Source: Oscillospiraceae bacterium
Lineage (GTDB): Bacteria > Bacillota_A > Clostridia > Oscillospirales > Oscillospiraceae
Assembly: GCA_902789835.1 (NCBI GenBank)
Contig: CADAPN010000146.1
Location: 1 to 5,063, forward strand
Direction: 5' to 3'
DNA: 5,063 nucleotides
The position numbers were made by a program, and so were the translations under genes. Below, piece by piece: positions 1-5,063 of this stretch. The number at the start of each line of letters is the position of its first letter. Position 1 is the stretch's first letter. The notes below the pieces were generated by a model, which saw only the letters and a list, made by a program, of their open reading frames with translations, was not told the DNA's origin and did no database searches.

Positions 1-2
1 AA

Positions 3-812
3 AACGCCTACTTTGCCTCCCGGTACGACAAGGGAACGGCGGATTATGTAAACTGCCCGATGACGAAGGAAGAGTACACGGCCTTCGTCCGGGAGCTTGC
101 CTCCGCTGAAGAAGCGGAGATACACGGCTTCGACGACGGGGGCGTGTTCGAAGGCTGCATGCCGGTGGAGGTCATGGCACGGCGAGGAGAAGACACCCTG
201 CGCTACGGACCGCTGAAACCGGTGGGTCTGCGCAATCCGCGGACCGGAAAAGAGGATTACGCGGTGGTCCAGCTTCGGCAGGATAATACCGACGGCACGC
301 TCTTCAACATGGTCGGGTTCCAGACCCACCTCAAATGGGGAGAGCAGAAGCGGGTCTTTTCCATGATTCCGGCGCTGCGGAATGCGGACTTCGTGCGCTA
401 TGGCGTCATGCACCGCAACACCTATCTGAACAGCCCCGGGCTTCTGGACCGGTATTATCGGCTCAGATCACAGCCGCGAATCCGCTTTGCCGGACAGATG
501 ACCGGCGTGGAGGGCTATGTGGAGTCGGCTGCCTCCGGCATGCTGACGGGCATCGAGACGGCGGCCGAGATCCTGGGACTGGAACCGGTGGATTTCCCGC
601 AGGAGACGGCCATCGGGGCGCTCAGCCTCTATGTCTCGCAGGGCAGCATCGGCGATTTTCAGCCGATGAACATCAACTTCGGAATCATCAAAAGCCTGGA
701 CTACCGGGTGAAGGGAAAACGAAACAAGAATGCCGAGATCTCCCGGCGTTCTCTCGCCATTCTGGAAGAACGGATGAAAAAGGAGGTTTTCCATGTTGAG
801 AATACTCGTTGA
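3..812 (+). CDS. trmFO: TrmFO, folate/FAD-dependent tRNA (uracil-54-C5)-methyltransferase, 5'-truncated by the window edge
   Basis: This cytoplasmic flavoprotein methylates U54 in the T-loop of tRNA, using methylenetetrahydrofolate as carbon donor and reduced FAD. The frame is open to the window edge, so the ATG at position 60 is internal: the codons before it read YFASRYDKG and DYVNCPM, typical TrmFO sequence. About 269 residues are visible of the usual 430-450. The N-terminal FAD-binding GxGxxG motif and the first conserved Cys are therefore outside the window. Visible family marks are FEGCMPVEVMARRG, whose Cys (codon 156-158) matches the second conserved, functionally important Cys (C226 in Bacillus subtilis), and the C-terminal FAD-contact block RFAGQMTGVEGYVESAASG (480-536), also shared with GidA/MnmG. 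Length and motifs separate it from MnmG, which is much longer. Its last 20 nt overlap plsX, so the two are probably co-transcribed. Confidence 0.96.
   Translation, partial: NAYFASRYDKGTADYVNCPMTKEEYTAFVRELASAEEAEIHGFDDGGVFEGCMPVEVMARRGEDTLRYGPLKPVGLRNPRTGKEDYAVVQLRQDNTDGTLFNMVGFQTHLKWGEQKRVFSMIPALRNADFVRYGVMHRNTYLNSPGLLDRYYRLRSQPRIRFAGQMTGVEGYVESAASGMLTGIETAAEILGLEPVDFPQETAIGALSLYVSQGSIGDFQPMNINFGIIKSLDYRVKGKRNKNAEISRRSLAILEERMKKEVFHVENTR
781..786 (+). promoter_or_regulatory. Ribosome binding site of plsX inside the end of trmFO
   Basis: A perfect AGGAGG lies six bases before the plsX ATG at 793, inside the trmFO reading frame. It fixes the plsX start and shows that plsX can be initiated independently even though the two genes overlap. 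Confidence 0.85.
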
Positions 813-1806
813 CGCGATGGGCGGAGACAACGCCCCGCAGGAAATCGTCAAAGGCGCCATGCGTGCCAAGAGCGAACTCGGCCTGGACATCACGCTGGTC
901 GGACAGAAAGAAGCGATTCTTGCCTGCCTTGATGGGAGCGAGAAGGAGGCCGTCCGGATCGTGGATGCCCGCGAAGTGATCACCATGGAGGATGATCCCA
1001 GTACGGCAACGCGCCGGAAGAAGGATTCCTCTATGGCGGTGGCGCTGCGCATGCTCAAGGACGGGGAAGGAGACGCGGTGGTCTCCGCCGGCAGTACCGG
1101 CGCGCTGCTCACCGGCGCAACCCTCACGGTCAAGCGAATCCACGGGATTCGCCGCGCCGCGCTTGCCCCGGTGCTCCCCGCGGGAGAGCACGGCGTCATG
1201 CTCATCGACTGCGGCGCCAATGTGGAGTGCACGGCGGAGTATCTTCTGCAGTTTGCCTTCATGGGAAGCTTCTATGCCAAGAAGCTGATGAATATCCCGA
1301 ATCCCCGGATCGGCCTGCTGAATGTCGGAACGGAGGACACCAAGGGCGGCGAGCTTCAGCATCAGGCCTTTGCCCTGCTGAAAAAGGCCCATGACGAAGG
1401 GCGGATCCGCTTTATCGGGAACGTGGAAGGAACCGGCGTCTTTACCGGTGAGGCGGACGTGGTGGTGACGGACGGCTTTACGGGCAACGTCATGCTCAAG
1501 ACCACGGAAGGCACCATCAAGTATATCATGAAGGCGCTGAAGGGCACCTTCTACAAGAGCACGAAAAACAAGCTGGCGGCGGCGGTGCTGAAGAACGACC
1601 TCGCCGAGATGAAGCGCTCCATGGACCCGAATGAGGTCGGCGGAACCGCGCTGGTCGGAATCTCGAAGCCGGTGATCAAGGCCCACGGCTCGTCCAATGC
1701 GGACAGCTTTTTCGCCGCGATCCGGCAGGCAAAGCAGTTTGCCGAATCGGGCTTTATCGACGATATCGTGGCGAACATCGACTATATGAGACTCAAAACG
1801 GAGTAA
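793..1806 (+). CDS. plsX: PlsX, phosphate acyltransferase (acyl-ACP:phosphate)
   Basis: PlsX converts acyl-ACP and inorganic phosphate to acyl-phosphate, which PlsY then uses to acylate glycerol-3-phosphate in the first step of phospholipid synthesis. It is a soluble, membrane-associated protein. At 337 residues it has normal family length. Conserved blocks in order are ILVDAMGGDNAP (4-15), ITMEDDPSTATRRKKDSSM (63-81), VVSAGSTGALLTG (96-108), LIDCGANVECT (137-147), GLLNVGTEDTKGG (174-186), FIGNVEG (207-213), DVVVTDGFTGNVMLK (222-236), and GGTALVG with IKAHGSSNADSF near the end. The ATG at 793 has a perfect ribosome binding site and the expected N-terminus. It overlaps trmFO by 20 nt and is followed after 9 nt by rnc. 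The usual close neighbours rpmF and the DUF177 gene upstream, and acpP downstream, are absent. No FapR-like operator is visible just upstream, but that stretch is inside trmFO. Confidence 0.97.
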   Translation: MLRILVDAMGGDNAPQEIVKGAMRAKSELGLDITLVGQKEAILACLDGSEKEAVRIVDAREVITMEDDPSTATRRKKDSSMAVALRMLKDGEGDAVVSAGSTGALLTGATLTVKRIHGIRRAALAPVLPAGEHGVMLIDCGANVECTAEYLLQFAFMGSFYAKKLMNIPNPRIGLLNVGTEDTKGGELQHQAFALLKKAHDEGRIRFIGNVEGTGVFTGEADVVVTDGFTGNVMLKTTEGTIKYIMKALKGTFYKSTKNKLAAAVLKNDLAEMKRSMDPNEVGGTALVGISKPVIKAHGSSNADSFFAAIRQAKQFAESGFIDDIVANIDYMRLKTE

Positions 1807-1815
1807 GACAGAACC

Positions 1816-2493
1816 GTGCAGCAACTGGAAGAGAAAATCGGATATCAGTTTCAGAACCGGAAGCTCCTGGAGACGGCGCTGACCCACAGCTCGTATGTGA
1901 ACGAACACCCGCGGGAGCACCCGGAGTGCTATGAACGGCTGGAATTCCTGGGCGACTCTATCCTCGGAATGGTGACGGCGGAGCTTCTCTATCGCTGGGA
2001 ACCGGCGCTGCCGGAAGGGAAAATGACCCGCATCCGTGCGGAGCTGGTCTGCGAGGAGAGCCTGCACCGGGTTGCGACGGAGCTGGGCTTCGGCCGGTGG
2101 ATGCGCCTCGGGAAAGGTGAGGAGAAATCCAGAGGCCGCGAGCGGCCGAGCATCCTTGCCGACATGGTGGAGGCGGTTATCGCCGCGATCTACCTGGACG
2201 GCGGGATGGCGTCGGCAGAAACCTTTATCCGCAGCCGGGTCCTGAATCAGGCGGAGGAACAGATCCGCAGCCGGAGCCGCGACAACAAGACGGAGCTTCA
2301 GGAACTTGTTCAGCAGGTTACCGGAAGCAGCATCCGCTATGAGATGACGGGGGAGAGCGGACCGGACCATGACAAGCACTTTACCTGTGCGGTGTATGTC
2401 AACGGCGTCCTCTCCGGCGAAGGCGAGGGCCATACGAAGAAGGAGGCCGAACAGGCCGCCGCGGGCTCCGCGCTCCGCAGACTGCAGCCATGA
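1816..2493 (+). CDS. rnc: Ribonuclease III
   Basis: This double-strand-specific, Mg2+-dependent endoribonuclease processes rRNA precursors and structured mRNA and sRNA. The 225-residue length is standard. The catalytic domain (about 1-150) carries the signature ERLEFLGDSIL (40-50) and ILADMVEAVIAAIYLDGG (113-130). The four metal-binding acids are E43, D47, D116 and E119, matching E41, D45, D114 and E117 of Escherichia coli, so it should be active. A C-terminal dsRNA-binding domain follows (about 155-225), with GPDHDKHFTCAVYVNG and the closing TKKEAEQAAAGSAL helix. I chose the GTG at 1816 because the protein then begins exactly where the family does (LEEKIGYQF). The only Shine-Dalgarno-like match is GGAG at 1800-1803, 12 nt away and overlapping the plsX stop, so translation probably depends on coupling to plsX. 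Its stop overlaps the next start (ATGA). Confidence 0.97.
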   Translation: MQQLEEKIGYQFQNRKLLETALTHSSYVNEHPREHPECYERLEFLGDSILGMVTAELLYRWEPALPEGKMTRIRAELVCEESLHRVATELGFGRWMRLGKGEEKSRGRERPSILADMVEAVIAAIYLDGGMASAETFIRSRVLNQAEEQIRSRSRDNKTELQELVQQVTGSSIRYEMTGESGPDHDKHFTCAVYVNGVLSGEGEGHTKKEAEQAAAGSALRRLQP

Positions 2494-3503
2494 GCGCCAG
2501 GAACCGGATCTATCCCGTCTTCATCCCGCACCTCGGCTGCATGCATGCCTGCGTGTTCTGCAACCAACATGAGATCACGGGCGCCGCGGCGGAAGAAGCG
2601 CTGCGGCAATTGAACAGCCTGACAGAAAACCCGCCGCAGGGGGCAGCCTATGAGCTTGCCTTCTACGGCGGAAGCTTTACCGCGATCCCGGAGACGCAGC
2701 AGCTGGTTTATCTCGAAGCGGCAAAACGCGCCATGGACTGCGGCGCGGTTTCTTCCATTCGCCTCTCCACACGGCCGGATGCCGTCACAGCGGAGATCCT
2801 GGAGCGGCTGAAGCGCTACGGCGTGGGAACCGTGGAGCTCGGGGCACAGTCCATGCAGGAGCCGGTTCTCCGGGCGTCCGGCCGGGGCCACAGCGCGGCG
2901 GATGTGCGCCGGGCGTCGGAGCTGATCCGCGAAGCCGACCTTTCGCTGGTCCTGCAGATGATGACCGGGCTTCCCGGGGATGATGACGACGGCGCCGTGG
3001 ACACCGCCCGGCAGCTCATTGCTCTGCAGCCCGACGCAGTGCGGATTTACCCCACCGTGATCGTCCGGGGGACCGAGCTGGAACGGCTCTGGCGCCGCGG
3101 TGAATACCGGGAGCACACGGTGGAGGATGCGGTTCGCGTCTGCGCAAGGCTCCTGCCGCTGTTTGACGCGGCGGGGATCCCGGTAATCCGCCTGGGCCTG
3201 AACCCGACAGACGAGCTCTCCAGAGGGGCGGCCCTGGCGGGGGCCTATCACCCGGCGCTGGGCGAGCTGGTCCGCAGCCGCGTCCTGCGCAATCGGGCAG
3301 AGCAGGAGATGGAGAAACTGCACTGTAAAGGTCAATTCGTAAGCATCCGTGTTCCGGAGAAGAAGCTGTCCCAGATGCTGGGGCAGAAGCGATGCAACGT
3401 CGACTGGCTGAAGGAGCGCTTTCACCTGGCCGGGCTTGAGGTCTGCCCGGACCGGGAGGTCACGGATCTTGTGATCGAAAAGGACCCGATTGCCCTTTCT
3501 TAG
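2490..3503 (+). CDS. Elp3-family radical SAM protein without acetyltransferase domain
   Basis: This is a probable 4Fe-4S radical S-adenosylmethionine enzyme. The cluster motif CMHACVFC gives C17-x3-C21-x2-C24, followed by NQHEITG. FYGGSFT (58-64) is the glycine-rich SAM-contact segment, and LSTRPD (92-97), VELGAQSM (115-122), LQMMTGLPGD (155-164) and RIYPTVIVRGTEL (185-197) follow in the order seen in Elp3 (COG1243) N-terminal regions. Full Elp3 is about 550 residues with a GNAT/HAT domain. This protein stops at 337 and has no such domain. Residues about 282-320 instead contain a short LGQKR-x-N-x-x-x-LKE-x-F pattern that resembles a KH RNA-binding fold. The start codon is shared with the rnc stop in an ATGA overlap, and there is no good ribosome binding site, so it should be coupled to rnc. 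In clostridia as I recall them, a gene of this type lies between rnc and smc. The substrate is unknown; tRNA or another RNA is an inference from Elp3 kinship and the rnc neighbour. Confidence 0.88.
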   Translation: MSARNRIYPVFIPHLGCMHACVFCNQHEITGAAAEEALRQLNSLTENPPQGAAYELAFYGGSFTAIPETQQLVYLEAAKRAMDCGAVSSIRLSTRPDAVTAEILERLKRYGVGTVELGAQSMQEPVLRASGRGHSAADVRRASELIREADLSLVLQMMTGLPGDDDDGAVDTARQLIALQPDAVRIYPTVIVRGTELERLWRRGEYREHTVEDAVRVCARLLPLFDAAGIPVIRLGLNPTDELSRGAALAGAYHPALGELVRSRVLRNRAEQEMEKLHCKGQFVSIRVPEKKLSQMLGQKRCNVDWLKERFHLAGLEVCPDREVTDLVIEKDPIALS

Positions 3504-3592
3504 GCAAATGCCGATCGTGTTTCCTGATATTCAGAGCAGACAAAAAGAAGAAATCCGAAGATTTGAACTTGCTTTTTGAGGGAAAACAGAGC

Positions 3593-3599
3593 AAGGAGG
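3593..3599 (+). promoter_or_regulatory. Strong ribosome binding site of the lipase gene
   Basis: AAGGAGG ends seven bases before the GTG at 3607. This is ideal spacing, and it supports GTG rather than the in-frame ATG at 3649, which has only GGGAG one base upstream (too close to work as a Shine-Dalgarno). It lies in the 103-nt gap after the radical SAM gene. I could not find a convincing -35/-10 pair in that gap. Confidence 0.7.
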
Positions 3600-3606
3600 C
3601 TGCCCT

Positions 3607-4824
3607 GTGTTTACGGATGAATATCAAAAGACGCTGCATGCCGGGAGCATGAGTTTCAGAAAAATACTATCCGCGCTTCTGTGTCTTTCCGTACTGTTCC
3701 TTTCAGCCTGCGGATCGAGAGCTCAGAATACCGCAGAACCATCCAGGTACGAATATGTTTTCGTTCACGGTCTCTCAGGCTGGGGCAGCTATGATGAAGC
3801 CTATAAAACAATCCCTTACTGGGGAATGCTGGGCGGGGATCTGATGAAATATCTGAATCGTGAAGGCTACTCCAGCTACGCCGCATCCGTCGCTCCCGAT
3901 GGGAGCGCATGGGATCGTGTATGTGAGCTGTATGCACAGCTGGCGGGGACCGTAGTCGATTACGGAAAAGCGCACAGCGAGAAATGCGGACATGAACGAT
4001 TTGAAAGAGATTTTTCACAGGATCCGCTTATTCCGGACTGGAGCGACGGGAGAAAGATTGTTCTCCTGGGGCACTCTTTCGGAGGGGCAACAATTCGACT
4101 GTTTTCCGAACTGCTGGCAAACGGATCGCAGGAAGAACGCGAAGCTACAGCGGAAGAAGACCTGTCGGCCCTCTTTGAAGGCGGACAGGGTGAAAGAATT
4201 CATGCGCTTGTAACGCTTGCCGCACCGACCAACGGAACGACCGCATACGACATGCATGATGATGAAAGCTTCGATATAGAAGCTGTGGAAGTATCCGGAT
4301 GGGATACGATGATGGGAAAGCTTTTCAACTCAAGGAAAAAGTCAGAACCGGATGGACGGGCTTCCGAAGATTATGCGGCGTATGATATGCACATTGACAA
4401 TGCATTGGCGCTGAATGAAAGAATAGAGACGCTTCCGGGAACATATTACTTTGCAGTGCCCTGCAGTGCAAGCCGGCCGGATGAGAATGGAAACCATCAG
4501 CCAATCCGTTCAATCATGGAAGGAATGTTCCGCAAAAGCTCAACTCAGATGGGCAGCTATTCCGGGAGAACAAGGGGCGGCATTGAGATTGATGCGTCCT
4601 GGAAAGAAAACGACGGACTTGTCAATACGGTTTCAGCAAGGGCTCCCATGAACGCGCCCAGCACTGAATTTGACAAAAATGATTTGAAGCCCGGAATCTG
4701 GAATGTTATGCCTCCGTATATTGGCGATCATATGTCGCTTCAGGGCGGGATGATGAAGAGAAACAATGTACGGCCTTTTTATTCTGAATTGCTCGGTATC
4801 ATAGAAAACCTGCCTGAGACTTGA
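3607..4824 (+). CDS. Secreted lipoprotein lipase of the Staphylococcus/Geobacillus (family I.5/I.6) type
   Basis: This is an alpha/beta-hydrolase expected to cleave acylglycerols or other esters outside the cell. Residues 16-35 form a lipoprotein signal (SFRKI, a hydrophobic stretch, then the LSAC lipobox with Cys35), so the mature protein should be lipid-anchored. VFVHGLSGWG (51-60) is the oxyanion HG loop. GHSFGG puts the nucleophile at S157. SWKENDGLVNT gives D336 and YIGDHMS gives H375, completing the triad. The zinc site known from Geobacillus L1/T6 lipases looks intact: D103 (AWDRVCE), H123 and H129 (KAHSEKCGHERF), D260 (YAAYD). Shared blocks also include LLANGSQEERE and LFEGG. The Ca2+-site acid after the catalytic His appears replaced by Ser. 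The stretch between NGTT and D260 is about 25 residues shorter than I recall for L1, which implies a reduced lid. GC is clearly lower than in the genes upstream. True substrate is unknown. Confidence 0.9.
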   Translation: MFTDEYQKTLHAGSMSFRKILSALLCLSVLFLSACGSRAQNTAEPSRYEYVFVHGLSGWGSYDEAYKTIPYWGMLGGDLMKYLNREGYSSYAASVAPDGSAWDRVCELYAQLAGTVVDYGKAHSEKCGHERFERDFSQDPLIPDWSDGRKIVLLGHSFGGATIRLFSELLANGSQEEREATAEEDLSALFEGGQGERIHALVTLAAPTNGTTAYDMHDDESFDIEAVEVSGWDTMMGKLFNSRKKSEPDGRASEDYAAYDMHIDNALALNERIETLPGTYYFAVPCSASRPDENGNHQPIRSIMEGMFRKSSTQMGSYSGRTRGGIEIDASWKENDGLVNTVSARAPMNAPSTEFDKNDLKPGIWNVMPPYIGDHMSLQGGMMKRNNVRPFYSELLGIIENLPET

Positions 4825-4844
4825 ACCCACGGTATTGATGGAGG

Positions 4845-4893
4845 ACGGATTGTTATAAAGGTGATTCTTTTCAATGCAGTCAGGTCAGTCCGT
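4845..4893 (+). other. Possible long stem in the 3' UTR of the lipase gene
   Basis: ACGGATTG (4845-4852) can pair with CAGTCCGT (4886-4893) over 8 bp with one G-U pair, enclosing about 33 nt. Inside it is TGTTATAAA (4851-4859), which looks like an extended -10 box but has no matching -35. It may be a structured 3' UTR, the start of a small RNA ending at the next terminator, or chance. Confidence 0.25.
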
Positions 4894-4922
4894 TGAAGCA
4901 GGATTCCGCTGCCCAAAAACAG

Positions 4923-4969
4923 AAGCGGCGGTCTGCGCAGTTATGATGCTGCCGGACCGCCGCTTTTTT
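4923..4969 (+). terminator. Rho-independent terminator downstream of the lipase gene
   Basis: The 11-bp perfect stem AAGCGGCGGTC (4923-4933) pairs with GACCGCCGCTT (4955-4965). GCAG/CTGC (4937-4940/4949-4952) forms a second helix inside the loop. The 3' arm runs into six T (4964-4969). It lies 98 nt after the lipase stop and should end that transcript. The A-run just before it (AAAAAC) would give a T-run on the other strand, so it may work in both directions. Confidence 0.9.
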
Positions 4970-4991
4970 GGAGCCGAATAGGCGTTAATAA

Positions 4992-5012
4992 ACCCCCAGT
5001 TCAACTGGGGGT
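4992..5012. repeat. Near-perfect palindrome, possible IS200/IS605-type terminal hairpin
   Basis: ACCCCCAGTT and AACTGGGGGT are exact inverse complements around a single central C. As a hairpin this gives an 8-bp stem with a TTCAA loop. No T-run follows on the + strand, so it is not an ordinary terminator for the genes here. A short GC-rich hairpin in AT-rich flanks (GTTAATAA before, GGAAAAAAG after) is the kind of structure found just inside the ends of IS200/IS605 elements, where TnpA recognises it. No transposase is inside the window, so the assignment is tentative. Alternatives are a weak minus-strand terminator or another protein-binding palindrome. Confidence 0.45.
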
Positions 5013-5063
5013 AGGAAAAAAGACTTTAGTATATGGCAGAGAAAACCTCCTGTGTTAAACTAA

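Noticed and set aside
688..2433. A 581-codon open frame on the minus strand
   Set aside because: It runs antisense to the end of trmFO, all of plsX and most of rnc, which are unmistakable conserved genes. Its translation is rich in His, Arg and Leu, as expected from the complement of GC-rich codons, and shows no recognisable domain.
2337..3425. A 362-codon open frame on the minus strand
   Set aside because: It is antisense to the end of rnc and to the radical SAM gene, whose motifs are clear. It shows no family pattern and has the same GC-rich shadow composition.
3551..3564. Small hairpin AAATC-CGAA-GATTT in the gap before the lipase, as a terminator of the housekeeping operon
   Set aside because: The stem is only 5 bp and AT-rich, and the T-run on the + strand comes several bases late. 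On the minus strand it forms a C(UUCG)G-type loop followed by CTTCTTTTTG, but no minus-strand gene is there to end.
3504..3606. A sigma-A promoter for the lipase gene (TTGAAC at 3563)
   Set aside because: At 16-18 nt spacing there is no acceptable -10 box, and TGATAT at 3525 has no -35. A promoter probably exists, given the context change, but I cannot place it.
4861..4896. Short GTG-initiated ORF after the lipase
   Set aside because: It has eleven codons, a GGAGG 16 nt away (too far) and no recognisable sequence.

Overview
The window comes from a Gram-positive bacterium of the Firmicutes, most likely class Clostridia (the Lachnospiraceae/Oscillospiraceae side). The evidence is a folate-dependent TrmFO, a plsX-rnc pairing, a short Elp3-like radical SAM gene directly after rnc (an order I recall from clostridial genomes, where smc usually follows), and strong AGGAGG-type ribosome binding sites. 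The genus cannot be read from the sequence. All real genes lie on the + strand.

Region 1 (about 1-3503) is a compact, GC-rich housekeeping run, about 58-72 % GC in the lines I counted by hand. It holds the 3' part of trmFO (tRNA m5U54 methylation), plsX (acyl-phosphate synthesis for phospholipids), rnc (ribonuclease III) and a HAT-less Elp3-family radical SAM protein. Junctions are tight: a 20-nt overlap, a 9-nt gap and a 4-nt ATGA overlap. This fits one translationally coupled operon. Two of the genes act on RNA (trmFO, rnc), the radical SAM protein may do so, and plsX acts in lipid synthesis. No acyl carrier protein gene sits between plsX and rnc, where one is often found.

Region 2 (about 3504-4824) differs. 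After a 103-nt gap there is a single lipoprotein gene of clearly lower GC (about 43-53 % in counted lines). Its product is a secreted, membrane-anchored lipase related to the Staphylococcus/Geobacillus family I.5/I.6 lipases. The catalytic triad and the four zinc-binding residues are all visible, but the segment that normally carries the lid is shortened. It stands where smc would be expected, so it looks like an inserted or transferred gene.

Region 3 (4825-5063) has no gene. It holds a possible 3'-UTR stem, a strong intrinsic terminator (4923-4969) and a near-perfect palindrome (4992-5012) that resembles the subterminal hairpin of IS200/IS605-type elements, although no transposase is inside the window. 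I see no tRNA, rRNA, CRISPR array or riboswitch. I found no convincing undescribed multi-gene system. The most unusual items are the lipase insertion, the palindrome next to it, and the KH-like tail of the radical SAM protein.
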